IMG/VR virus record: IMGVR_UViG_3300028563_000053
Location: 1 to 33,708 of that record
DNA: 33,708 nucleotides
Source of the DNA: a virus
Reading direction: 5' to 3' (one strand)
The notes below the pieces were generated by a model that was not told the origin of the DNA, searched no databases, and worked only from the letters and a program-made list of their open reading frames with translations. Of the stretch, positions 6,304 through 13,325 are shown one piece after another. Every line of letters starts with the position of its first letter. The stretch's first letter is position 1. The position numbers and the translations under genes are program-made.

Positions 6304-7764
6304 ATGCAATCAATTCAGAATGTCGCCCTCGACAAGCTCCGCTTCGGCCATGAATTCAAAGGCGGCTCGCTTAATGTCCGGCAATCCGGCCGCGATGATG
6401 TTGACGCCCTGATCGCTTCCATCAAGGCCGAGGGGCTGCTCCAGCCTCTCGCCTCATGGGAGCGTGAAGGCGTTTTCTATATCTTAGACGGCAACCGCCG
6501 CCTGGCCGCGCTGAAAAAGATCGGCAAGCCAGTGCCGGAGAATTGGCTGCATGTCATCGAGGCCGACAGTATCGAAGACGCCCAGGCGAAGAGCTTGGCG
6601 GCCAACATCATGGCCGTGCCGCTCGATCCGGTTGACCGCTTCGAGGCCTTCGCCTCTCTCCAGCCGAAGTTCACCGCCGAGCAGATCGCGGCGCGATATG
6701 GCACCACGAAGAAGCTGGTCGAGCGCAGCCTCATCCTCGCAAAGCTCTCGCCGACGATCAGGACGGCGCTCCGCAAAAACGAGCTCGATTACGAGGCCGC
6801 CTGCGCCTTCACCATCGAGCCCGATCCGAAGCGCCAGGAGGCCATCTTCAAGAAGCTGAAGGCGCGCGGAAACTGGTGCCTGCGTCGCTATGATATCCGC
6901 GAGGCAATCACCGGCGATCAGGATGATATCGCCGGCATGTTGAAATTCGTCGGCGCCGCGGCCGCCAAGGAGGCGGGCGTGACGGAAGTGGACGATCTAT
7001 TCGCCGAAAAGGGCGACGCGCCCAAAGTGGTGCAGAATGTCGGCGCGCTGGAGAAGCTCGTCCAGGCGAAGATCAGCAGCACGAAGAGCAAGCTGCTGGC
7101 CGAGGGCTGGGGCAGCGTGGTGATGGAAGACAGCCTCGAATATGGCTGGGAGCGTTGGGCCCGCTCGCCGGCAGCAAAGGGCGCCGATCGCAAGAAGCTC
7201 ATGGTGGTGCTGGAGCTCAAAGGCGGAGTTCTCAAGCAGCATCTGGGCCTCCATAAATCGAAGCAGCGCGTCGCCGTCGAGCAGAAGGCCGAGAAGAAGA
7301 AGGCCAGCCCGAACGCGCTGAGCAATGCGCTCAAGGAGCGGCTGGAGTACGTTCTCATCAAGGCCACCCGCACGGCGATCTTGAACGAGAGCTGGAAAGA
7401 CCCCCGGGCGGCCATCTTCACCGCGATCGTCGCTGCGGATATTGACCGCCATCGCTTCATCCAGCAGATGCCAACCTATTTGGGCTCGAAGCTGGCCAGC
7501 ATCCGGGACTCAATATCGGCCGATGTGATGAAGGCGGCGCTGCTCAAGCACTTCGATCCGAAGGACTACTTCCCGCGCGCCCCCAAGGGCGTGGTGCTGA
7601 AGGCGATCGCGGAATCCCTTGTCCAGGCCCCGGCCGATCTGAAAACGAAAACCAAGGCCGTGATCTGGAAATTCGCCATCGCCCATGTCGGCAAGACCGA
7701 ATGGTTGCCGCCTGAGCTGCGCACCGCCCACTATGCCGCCAAGAAGGGCGCGAAGAAGCGCTGA
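6304..7764 (+). CDS. ParB/Spo0J-like protein
   Basis: A 486-residue protein with a clear ParB N-terminal fold. NVRQ at 24-27 begins the segment, DVDALIASIKAEGLLQPL follows, and YILDGNRRLAAL at 59-70 corresponds to the nucleotide-binding GxRR box of ParB, a CTP-dependent DNA clamp (here D-G-N-R-R). A NIMAVPLDPVDRFEAF segment at about 101-116 and a helix-turn-helix near 124-150 (TAEQIAARYGTTKKLVERSL) complete the family pattern. The C-terminal 300 residues are not typical of ParB and include a very basic stretch near 320-340 (EQKAEKKKASPN). No ParA ATPase is adjacent. Genes on either side (Bet, HerA-like) point to DNA handling rather than plasmid-type partition, though partition of an extrachromosomal prophage is possible. 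Confidence 0.85.
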   Translation: MQSIQNVALDKLRFGHEFKGGSLNVRQSGRDDVDALIASIKAEGLLQPLASWEREGVFYILDGNRRLAALKKIGKPVPENWLHVIEADSIEDAQAKSLAANIMAVPLDPVDRFEAFASLQPKFTAEQIAARYGTTKKLVERSLILAKLSPTIRTALRKNELDYEAACAFTIEPDPKRQEAIFKKLKARGNWCLRRYDIREAITGDQDDIAGMLKFVGAAAAKEAGVTEVDDLFAEKGDAPKVVQNVGALEKLVQAKISSTKSKLLAEGWGSVVMEDSLEYGWERWARSPAAKGADRKKLMVVLELKGGVLKQHLGLHKSKQRVAVEQKAEKKKASPNALSNALKERLEYVLIKATRTAILNESWKDPRAAIFTAIVAADIDRHRFIQQMPTYLGSKLASIRDSISADVMKAALLKHFDPKDYFPRAPKGVVLKAIAESLVQAPADLKTKTKAVIWKFAIAHVGKTEWLPPELRTAHYAAKKGAKKR

Positions 7765-7782
7765 TTGATCCCTCCATCATTT

Positions 7783-7791
7783 CCACCAACC
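7783..7791 (+). repeat. CCACCAACC leader repeat, copy 3
   Basis: The third identical copy, in the 41-base gap before the lipoprotein gene, 14 bases ahead of its ATG and just before GAAAGGA. Confidence 0.6.
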
Positions 7792-7805
7792 GAAAGGACT
7801 TCACC

Positions 7806-8174
7806 ATGAAACGCTTTTCCATCCTCGCCGCCTGCCTCCTGCTCTCCGGCTGCGTCGGCTCTCCCGCTCAGAACTACGTCCCGGCGATCGATCTTCAGGG
7901 CGTCGATATGAGCCGCTACCAAGCCGACTTGAAGGATTGTCAGGGCTACGGCGCGACCCATGATCCGGCCAGGGCGGCGGCGAACAGCGCCATCGCCGGC
8001 GCGATTGTCGGCGCTCTCCTCGGCGCCGCGATCGGGGGCGGCCGCATGGTCGCGACTGGCGCGGCGATCGGCGGCACGGAAGCCGGCGCCGCCGGCGGAG
8101 TGCGGGCGGCCGAGACAGCCCAGCTCGTAGTTCAACGCTGCATGGCCGGCCGCGGCTACCGCGTGTTGGATTAG
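7806..8174 (+). CDS. Outer-membrane-type lipoprotein with glycine zipper
   Basis: A 122-residue protein with a lipoprotein signal peptide: MKRF, a hydrophobic core, and the lipobox Leu-Ser-Gly-Cys with the lipidated Cys at 16. The following residue is Val, not Asp, which favours outer-membrane delivery. Residues about 55-100 form a Gly/Ala-rich glycine-zipper segment (AIAGAIVGALLGAAIGGG) able to insert into or line a membrane. Two further cysteines (in DCQGYG and QRCMAG) could form a disulfide. It sits between the ParB-like and HerA-like genes. Phage lipoproteins expressed early often mask receptors or block entry of related phages, so superinfection exclusion is the leading guess; a tie to the HerA-like ATPase is also conceivable. 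Confidence 0.8.
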   Translation: MKRFSILAACLLLSGCVGSPAQNYVPAIDLQGVDMSRYQADLKDCQGYGATHDPARAAANSAIAGAIVGALLGAAIGGGRMVATGAAIGGTEAGAAGGVRAAETAQLVVQRCMAGRGYRVLD

Positions 8175-8177
8175 GCC

Positions 8178-10031
8178 ATGAGCAAAACGGCGATCCCGGA
8201 CGAGGCCCTCGACGATCGGCTGGGCTTCGTCGGCACCAGCGGCAGCGGCAAAACCTACGGCGCGAAGGGGCGCGTCGAGCGCCTCCTCAAGCTGGGCCAT
8301 CGGGCGGTGATCGTCGATGCTCTCGATGTGTGGTGGGGGCTTCGCCTTTCGCCGGATGGCAAGAAGGCCGGCTTCGATGTGGCGGTGCTGGGCGGCAAGC
8401 ACGGCGACATGCCGATCAACGAGCATTCGGGCGCCCTGATCGGCGAGGCGGTGGCCACCAGCTCGGAGAGCTGCATCGTCTCGCTCGGCGGGATGAAGAC
8501 GCAGGCGGCCAGGCAGCGCTTCATGCTGGCCTTCCTCGACGCCGTTTATGAGCACACCGATCCCGATCGCGGCGATCCCTATCATTTCGTGGTGGATGAG
8601 GCCGATCTTTGGGCGCCGCAAAAGCCCATGGGGAATGAAGCGATGCTCTGCCACTTGATGGAGGAGATCGTGCGGCGCGGCCGCGTGAAGGGCTTCATCC
8701 CTTGGGTGATTACCCAGCGGCCGGCGGTCATTAACAAAAACGTGCTGAGCATGGTGGACGGGCTTATCGCCTTGAAGCTGACCAGCTCGCAGGATCGCGA
8801 CGCGCTCTGGGCGTGGGTCGAGGGCCAGGGCGATCGGCAGGAGGGAAAGGCGATGATCGCCCAGCTCCCGGCGCTCCAGCGCGGCGAAGGCATCATCTGG
8901 ATACCCAGTCGCCACATTCTGAAGACGGCGCAATTCCCGGAGAATTCGACCTTCGATAGCTCGCGCACCCCGAAGCGGGGCGAGAAGAAGATCGACGCCA
9001 AGCTCCAGCCGCTCAATATCGAGGCGCTGAAATCCCGGCTCGTCACCGTCGAGCAGGAGGCGAAGGCGAACGATCCCAAGTCCCTCAAGATCAGGATCGC
9101 CGAGCTGGAGCGCGAACTGGCGAAGGCGTCCATCCCGAAGGGCGGCTTAAAGGAAATCGATCATGGCATGATCTTTGCCGCCGCCCAGGAGGCGCGCGCG
9201 ATCGGCCGGGAGGAAGGCTTCCTCGTCGGCCACCATGTCGGCGCCGGACTGGCTGGAGTGGTCGGCAAGTGGATGCGCGAGAGCATCAAGGGGATCGGCG
9301 ATCAGCTCAACGGCCGGCTGGACGAAGGGATCGCGCTCGCCCAGGCGCAAGAGTTTACCGAGGAGCAGGCAGGCTTTGCCGGTGTCGGCGGCGAGGCGGT
9401 GCTCAAGAAGCTCAGGAAGGGCCTGATCGTCGAGAAGGGCAGCGAGCGGGCGAAGCTCTTGTCGGCCGCTCCAGCCGCGCCGGCTCCGCGCGCCGCTACC
9501 GACCGGATGCCGCTCCCGGTCCGGGCCGCCCCGCCGCCCGCCGCCATCGATCCCGAGCTCGGCCGGGCAAAGCAGGCGATCCTCGATGCTCTGGCATGGT
9601 GGGAAAGCATCGGCCGCCACGCGATCGATAGAGTGGTGCTGGCCTTCCTGATCGGCGTTTCCAACAAGAGCTCAGGGCATCAAAACAACCTCGGCGCCCT
9701 CCGCACCGCCGGCCTGATCGAATATCCCCCAGGCGGCGGCATGGCGGAGCTCACGCCGGCGGGCCGGGCCAAGGCCAACCCGCCCGAGGCGGTGCTGGAT
9801 TCCGCCGCCCTCCAGCAGCGCATCCTCGGCAAGCTCAACCCGCCCATGCGCGCGATCGTCGAGCTGCTCCTCGATGGCCGCGAGCGATCGAAGGATGAGC
9901 TGGCCGAAGAGCTGGGCGTCTCGGCGAAATCCAGCGGCCACCAAAACAATCTCGGCTCACTTCGCACCATGGGCTTCATCACCTATCCCAAAGCCGGATC
10001 GGTGGTGATCGGCTCTTCCATGTTTATCTGA
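8178..10031 (+). CDS. HerA-like ATPase with duplicated C-terminal winged helix
   Basis: A 617-residue P-loop ATPase of the HerA/FtsK/VirB4 superfamily. Walker A is GTSGSGKT at 19-26. Walker B is HFVVDEADLW at about 136-145 with the paired Asp-Glu, followed by RRGRVKGFIPWVITQRP at 166-182, where Arg181 is a candidate arginine or sensor residue typical of HerA. A helical, coiled-coil region at about 280-320 links to an unusual C-terminus containing two similar winged-helix-like units (about 463-527 and 545-610). Both carry the decapeptide KSSGHQNNLG (497-506 and 584-593) followed by (A/S)LRT. HerA proteins translocate along DNA ends and usually work with the nuclease NurA in recombination, or power DNA pumping; no NurA is visible here. 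Its start is three bases after the lipoprotein stop. Confidence 0.85.
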   Translation: MSKTAIPDEALDDRLGFVGTSGSGKTYGAKGRVERLLKLGHRAVIVDALDVWWGLRLSPDGKKAGFDVAVLGGKHGDMPINEHSGALIGEAVATSSESCIVSLGGMKTQAARQRFMLAFLDAVYEHTDPDRGDPYHFVVDEADLWAPQKPMGNEAMLCHLMEEIVRRGRVKGFIPWVITQRPAVINKNVLSMVDGLIALKLTSSQDRDALWAWVEGQGDRQEGKAMIAQLPALQRGEGIIWIPSRHILKTAQFPENSTFDSSRTPKRGEKKIDAKLQPLNIEALKSRLVTVEQEAKANDPKSLKIRIAELERELAKASIPKGGLKEIDHGMIFAAAQEARAIGREEGFLVGHHVGAGLAGVVGKWMRESIKGIGDQLNGRLDEGIALAQAQEFTEEQAGFAGVGGEAVLKKLRKGLIVEKGSERAKLLSAAPAAPAPRAATDRMPLPVRAAPPPAAIDPELGRAKQAILDALAWWESIGRHAIDRVVLAFLIGVSNKSSGHQNNLGALRTAGLIEYPPGGGMAELTPAGRAKANPPEAVLDSAALQQRILGKLNPPMRAIVELLLDGRERSKDELAEELGVSAKSSGHQNNLGSLRTMGFITYPKAGSVVIGSSMFI

Positions 10032-10041
10032 GGAGGAAAGC

Positions 10042-10410
10042 ATGACACCCAATCGACAAAGACAGGCGCACGAATATCTTGAGCTCAAGCAGCGCGGCTT
10101 CTCTTTCGCCGAGGTCGCCGCGATGAAGGGCCTCACGCCGGCAGCGGTGACAGGCTGTGTCGCCGAGCTCAGGGCTGAGCTCAAGCGCATCCATGGCCCC
10201 CAGCATCTTGTCGCCCATAACGCGGCGCTTTCGGTGCGGGCCCGGTGGATTCTCCGCAATGTCGGGGTCGCCTCGCTCTTCGATCTTCCCAGCCTCCAGC
10301 CATCGCCGGAGGCCTATCTCATGCGGACGCCATGCTGCGGCGGCAAAACCGTCAAGGAGATAATGGCCGCCCGGGCTGCGGTGGTGGCAGGGATGAAGGC
10401 GGCGGAATGA
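10042..10410 (+). CDS. HTH protein with RNA polymerase alpha-CTD-like domain
   Basis: A 122-residue protein of two parts. Residues about 5-48 look like a helix-turn-helix (EYLELKQRGFSFAEVAAMKG then LTPAAVTGCVAEL). Residues about 62-112 match the C-terminal domain of the RNA polymerase alpha subunit: LSVRARWILRNVGVASLFDL, then YLMRTPCCGGKTVKEIM, parallel to the L-x-V-R-x-x-N-x-L and LL-x-x-P-x-x-G-x-K-(S/T)-x-x-E-I pattern of bacterial alpha. Arg66 and Lys102 align with the DNA-contacting R265 and K298 of Escherichia coli alpha, while the N268 position is Trp. Such a protein could bind UP-elements or compete with host alpha for activators. A GAGGAGG-type ribosome binding site lies in the ten-base gap after the HerA-like gene. 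The alternative reading is a general helix-hairpin-helix DNA-binding domain. Confidence 0.75.
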   Translation: MTPNRQRQAHEYLELKQRGFSFAEVAAMKGLTPAAVTGCVAELRAELKRIHGPQHLVAHNAALSVRARWILRNVGVASLFDLPSLQPSPEAYLMRTPCCGGKTVKEIMAARAAVVAGMKAAE

Positions 10411-10598
10411 AGCCGGTCAAGCACAGCGAGATTTGCGCGCGGTGCGGCAAAGCCCGGCAAGTGATCTGGCATGGGCGCTATACTGCGTCGGAATTCTACC
10501 CGCCTGGCGCTTGCACCCAGACAGACCAATGCGAGCGGGAAATGCTGGCGGCCGCGAAGAAGATCGAAAAATCAAGAGGAGAGAAGAATGCGAGTTGA
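10407..10598 (+). CDS. Small cysteine-cluster protein (63 aa)
   Basis: This starts at ATG 10407, overlapping the previous stop (ATGA). It contains Cys-x2-Cys at 10-13 (ICARCGKAR) and two more cysteines near 36 and 42 (ACTQTDQC), a possible four-cysteine zinc site. Between them is an aromatic stretch (VIWHGRYTASEFYP), and the end is Lys/Glu-rich. It overlaps the methyltransferase start by 11 bases and contains that gene's ribosome binding site within its coding sequence. No family was recognised; a small zinc-binding adaptor is the best description. Confidence 0.65.
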   Translation: MKPVKHSEICARCGKARQVIWHGRYTASEFYPPGACTQTDQCEREMLAAAKKIEKSRGEKNAS

Positions 10599-11340
10599 AA
10601 CAGATGTGATGCTGGTGCTGGAGCGGTCGGGCACGCATGGGAACGAGCTGCACTTGCCGCCAGAGAAGCTCGATCGGCCGATGTATGAGCGCGTCGCCAA
10701 GGTGATCGAGGCCTGCGGCGGCAAATGGAACCGAAAAGCGAAAGCCCACCTGTTCGACGGGCCGGCGGTCGATGCGATCGATGCGGTGCTCTTGAACGGC
10801 GAAGTCGCGAAGCCGCAGGATTTTGGCTTCTTCGAGACGCCGCCCGAGTTGGTGGTGCGCGTGATGTACGAGGCGCAAATCAGCGAGGGCATGGAAGTGC
10901 TGGAGCCCTCGGCCGGCACCGGCCGCCTAGCAGATGCGGCGCGCGATGTTGGCGCTAATGTCCTGTGCGTCGAGCTCCAGCAAAAGAATTGCGAGGCGCT
11001 CCGGGCCAAGAAGCATCACTTCATCCCCACCACGGATTTCCTCACCTTCGAGCGGCCGATCCTGCCGGCGCGCTTCGATCGCGTGGTGATGAACCCGCCC
11101 TTCGCGCGCTCGGCCGATGTGAAGCACATCTTGCACGCCTATTCGATGCTCAAGCCAGGCGGCCGTCTGGTGTCGATCGCCGGCGCCGGCGTCCTCTTCC
11201 GGCAGGACCGGCTATATCAGGAGCTCCGCCAGCTCGCGGCCGCGCACGGCTCGATGGAGCCGCTCCCGGAGGGCAGCTTCAAGAGCGCCGGCACGATGGT
11301 GAATACGGCGCTGGTGATTCTCGATGCCGATCCGGCCTGA
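10588..11340 (+). CDS. Class I SAM-dependent (adenine-type) methyltransferase
   Basis: A 250-residue methyltransferase. An N-terminal part of about 75 residues (contains CGGKWNRKAKAHLF) precedes a conserved FFETPPELV segment at 81-89, SAM motif I as VLEPSAGTGRLA at 104-115, and catalytic motif IV as MNPPFA at 168-173. FFETP followed by EPSAGTG and NPPF is the layout of N6-adenine DNA methyltransferases of the phage/plasmid type, often without a cognate nuclease. It differs from the methyltransferase at 851-1468 in size and motif I. The ATG at 10588 follows AAGAGGAGAGAAG and overlaps the preceding small gene. Likely roles are anti-restriction or epigenetic marking; the substrate cannot be deduced, and a protein or RNA substrate is not excluded. 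Confidence 0.85.
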   Translation: MRVETDVMLVLERSGTHGNELHLPPEKLDRPMYERVAKVIEACGGKWNRKAKAHLFDGPAVDAIDAVLLNGEVAKPQDFGFFETPPELVVRVMYEAQISEGMEVLEPSAGTGRLADAARDVGANVLCVELQQKNCEALRAKKHHFIPTTDFLTFERPILPARFDRVVMNPPFARSADVKHILHAYSMLKPGGRLVSIAGAGVLFRQDRLYQELRQLAAAHGSMEPLPEGSFKSAGTMVNTALVILDADPA

Positions 11341-11755
11341 GAACGCAGCGCGCTACCCAAAGGACTGGCCGGAAATCAGCCGGCGGGTGCGCGATGCCGC
11401 CGGCAACAAGTGCGAATGGTGCGGCGTGCCGAACGGCGAGCTCGGCGGCCGCCTTCCTTCCGGGACATGGTGCCGCGCTGCCGGCTGGGATCATCCTGCC
11501 GATCGGCCGGTCGAGGGCGGAAGCCACCCATGCCATGCCCCCGGCTCGGACAAGTGCGTGATGCTGAGGATTGTCCGCATTGTGTTGACCGTCGCCCATC
11601 TGGATCACCAGCCCGAGAATTGCGATCGTGCGAACCTGAAGGCGCTCTGTCAGCGCTGCCATAATAGCTACGACATGCCGCACCGCCGCGCCGGCATCGA
11701 AGAACGGGCTCGGGTCGGCCGGGCGCTCGGCGATCTATTCGAGGAGAAGCCTTGA
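11324..11755 (+). CDS. HNH-type endonuclease-like protein
   Basis: A 143-residue protein with zinc-finger HNH features: CEWCG (Cys30, Cys33), the catalytic strand LTVAHLDHQPENC with His92 as the general base, Asn104 in RANLKALC, and CQRCHNSYD with Cys109, Cys112 and His113. HNH nucleases cut DNA using one metal ion. The region between the cysteine pair and the catalytic strand is longer than usual and holds three more cysteines (near 50, 70 and 78), so a second metal site is possible. The ATG at 11324 overlaps the methyltransferase end by 17 bases. Phage HNH proteins often sit beside terminase genes; this one is in an early operon, so roles in host DNA degradation, recombination or homing are equally open. 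Confidence 0.8.
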   Translation: MPIRPENAARYPKDWPEISRRVRDAAGNKCEWCGVPNGELGGRLPSGTWCRAAGWDHPADRPVEGGSHPCHAPGSDKCVMLRIVRIVLTVAHLDHQPENCDRANLKALCQRCHNSYDMPHRRAGIEERARVGRALGDLFEEKP

Positions 11756-11991
11756 TGCAACGGGCCGATCTCTTCCCAACGGCGCCGCGCTTCTACAAAA
11801 AGCGGCGCGGCGTTCTGGGCCATGTGATTGACGCGGGCAATGGCTGCGGCGGCGCCGAGCCCGGCCGGAACATTTGGGCTCGGTTGCGGTGCAGACGCGG
11901 GCACGAATGGGAAGTATTTTCAGGCCATACCGTCACCGAACTCAAGCGCGGCATTCCGTGCCCGACATGCAATGAGGAGAAGAGCGAATGA
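11755..11991 (+). CDS. Small treble-clef zinc-ribbon protein (78 aa)
   Basis: A short protein with a LRCRRGHEWEVFSG segment and a closing CPTC motif. This is the C-x2-G-H-x-(W) ... C-P-x-C arrangement of treble-clef zinc ribbons found in small proteins and in domains fused to nucleases of the Vsr-like type. The ATG at 11755 shares a base with the HNH stop (TGATG); GAGGAGAAG lies five bases before it. A TTG one codon upstream is an alternative. Directly after an HNH gene, it may assist DNA binding or be a stand-alone zinc regulator. Confidence 0.7.
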   Translation: MQRADLFPTAPRFYKKRRGVLGHVIDAGNGCGGAEPGRNIWARLRCRRGHEWEVFSGHTVTELKRGIPCPTCNEEKSE

Positions 11992-12389
11992 TGAAGTCGC
12001 TGGCAGAGCACACCGCGGCCGTCGCCGCCTTCCTCGCCGAGCTGGCCGAGACGATGGGGGTGGATCTGGAGCCCGAAGGCGAGAAGATCAGCGTCGCCGA
12101 AATGTGCCAGCTCATCCTCGGCCGCGCCCGCGCCGATCGGGAGGCCGCCGTGGTGATATGCCCGCTGCGCCTCCAGCTCGTCGATCCGGGGAGCCTGAGC
12201 TGCCGCCATCAAGCCGGCACCACGCCGGCGTCTAATTTCGGAATGGTCGAATTCCTATTCGCTGGCCGCGACGCGCTCGATCGGGCGGATGCCCTGCACG
12301 ATGCGCTGCTGGCCCTCATCGCTTTCGTCGATCCCGCCAGGCCCGGGCCCGATGATCACCGCAACCGGCCGATCGAGAGGAAGACATGA
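11988..12389 (+). CDS. Hypothetical early protein (133 aa)
   Basis: No family recognised. The start ATG at 11988 overlaps the previous TGA (ATGA), with a second in-frame ATG immediately after. The first 50 residues are Ala/Leu/Glu-rich and helical (AEHTAAVAAFLAELAETMGV), followed by a mixed region with PLRLQLVDPG and a helix with DALHDALLALIAFV, and a charged tail. There is no membrane segment of sufficient length and no metal motif. It is embedded in the chain of overlapping early genes, which is the main evidence that it is real. Confidence 0.65.
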   Translation: MMKSLAEHTAAVAAFLAELAETMGVDLEPEGEKISVAEMCQLILGRARADREAAVVICPLRLQLVDPGSLSCRHQAGTTPASNFGMVEFLFAGRDALDRADALHDALLALIAFVDPARPGPDDHRNRPIERKT

Positions 12390-12895
12390 CGAAGAAAGCC
12401 ACCGCACGGCTCAGCGCCGCCGCATCCGCCAAGCTGCTAGAAGAAGTCGAAGAATGGCGCCGCGAAGCAAAGGCCAGCGATCAACAAGTCACCCGCCGGA
12501 CTGAAGAGCTGCTCCAAGCCCAGCAGCGCATCCGGGATATGGGGAAGGAGCTCGACGAGGCGCGCGGCAAGATCACCGAGCGCGAGAAGGATTTGATGGG
12601 CGATCTGCAATCGAAGGAGCGGGCGGTCAACAAGCTCAAATCGAAGCTGTTCTCCTGCCTTCAGGAGCTGTGGGCGACGAAAGGCTATCTCGCCCGGGTG
12701 GCCGAGGACGATGCGATCCGGGAGCTGGGGCCTTCAGCGCCGGCGCCCGTCTCGGAGGCCCGGCTTCCACCCCCGGCGCCAGTCAGCCGGCGCATGGGCC
12801 CGGGCTTCCTTGCCCCGGAGGAGCCCGCCCCGGTCGATCCCCATGCTTTCGGCCGGGATCAGCGCCCTCCGCCCACGCCTTGGTTCAATCTCTGA
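12386..12895 (+). CDS. Coiled-coil protein with proline-rich tail (169 aa)
   Basis: Residues about 10-100 form a continuous heptad-like coiled coil (for example LLQAQQRIRDMGKELDEARG), rich in Glu, Lys, Arg and Gln. After about residue 115 the sequence turns into a Pro/Ala-rich, probably disordered tail ending in PPPTPWFNL. A short hydrophobic patch with one cysteine (LFSCLQELWATKGYLA) lies between. The ATG overlaps the preceding stop (ATGA). It is the last gene of the tightly overlapping chain; a gap of 171 bases follows. No function can be assigned. Confidence 0.65.
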   Translation: MTKKATARLSAAASAKLLEEVEEWRREAKASDQQVTRRTEELLQAQQRIRDMGKELDEARGKITEREKDLMGDLQSKERAVNKLKSKLFSCLQELWATKGYLARVAEDDAIRELGPSAPAPVSEARLPPPAPVSRRMGPGFLAPEEPAPVDPHAFGRDQRPPPTPWFNL

Positions 12896-13066
12896 GGCCA
12901 GCGCCTCACAGCCACGGCGATCCCCCTGCTCCGGCAACGGTGCAGGGGGCCCGGCCCAGCCGGCCGCTGTAGCCCCTCCCTAGAGCCAGGTCCCTGATCG
13001 ACCGGAACCGGCCCGGCCGGGGGGCGTTCCTTCTGATCGATTTCCCGCGAAAAGAAGGATTTCCCC
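12896..13066. other. Intergenic region with hairpin
   Basis: This 171-base gap separates the overlapping early genes from the DUF3309/cold-shock pair. A hairpin with an 8-base-pair stem, CCCCCTGC (12922-12929) and GCAGGGGG (12942-12949), lies near its start; there is no T-run, so it is at best a weak or Rho-assisted terminator. GC-rich partial repeats (GGCCCGGCC-type) follow at about 12950-13025. A separate promoter for the next two genes is plausible but I cannot place it. AAGAAGGA at about 13052-13059 is the ribosome binding site of the next gene. Confidence 0.4.
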
Positions 13067-13222
13067 ATGCTCGGCCCGATCCTGCTCGTCTTGCTTGTTC
13101 TCGCCCTGATCGGCGCTTGGCCTTCCTGGCCGCATTCCGCCGGCTGGGGATACGGCCCCTCCGGCGGCCTGGGCCTTCTCCTGATCGTTCTGCTGGTGCT
13201 GCTATTCGCCGGCCGCCTCTGA
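13067..13222 (+). CDS. DUF3309-family small membrane protein (51 aa)
   Basis: A 51-residue hydrophobic protein matching the DUF3309 pattern, which is common in alphaproteobacterial chromosomes: a first helix (MLGPILLVLLVLALIGAWPS), a central WP-H-S-x-x-WGYGPSGGLGL signature at about 21-37, and a second helix (LLLIVLLVLLFAG) ending in a basic residue. Two membrane passes are likely. The function of the family is unknown; members are often annotated as small stress-associated membrane proteins. The ATG at 13067 follows AAGAAGGA. Finding it in a phage operon beside a cold-shock gene suggests a cassette taken from a host chromosome. Confidence 0.85.
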   Translation: MLGPILLVLLVLALIGAWPSWPHSAGWGYGPSGGLGLLLIVLLVLLFAGRL

Positions 13223-13233
13223 GGCTTGTCCCG

Positions 13234-13259
13234 ATCGATTGACCGTGCGACCAATCGAT
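13234..13259. promoter_or_regulatory. Inverted repeat upstream of the cold-shock gene
   Basis: A perfect 8-base inverted repeat, ATCGATTG at 13234-13241 and CAATCGAT at 13252-13259, separated by ten bases, lies 66 bases before the cold-shock ATG. The 18-base centre-to-centre spacing suits a dimeric DNA-binding protein or a small RNA hairpin. TTGACC overlaps the left arm at 13239-13244, but no good -10 follows. A second, shorter dyad (GGGCGG/CCGCCC) lies at about 13275-13295. Confidence 0.4.
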
Positions 13260-13325
13260 TCGCGGGTGCCGAGACGGGCGGCCTCGGCCCGCCCCTGATC
13301 CAGCCGCCAGCAGCAAGGGCATCCC

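Noticed and set aside
4861-6309. A 482-codon open frame on the minus strand opposite bet
   Set aside because: It lies entirely antisense to the Bet gene, which has clear family motifs; its Arg/Gly/Leu-rich translation is typical of a mirror frame of a GC-rich gene with alternating codon bias.
12922-12949. The CCCCCTGC/GCAGGGGG hairpin as a strong Rho-independent terminator
   Set aside because: No T-run follows on either strand, so it is listed only as a hairpin within the gap.
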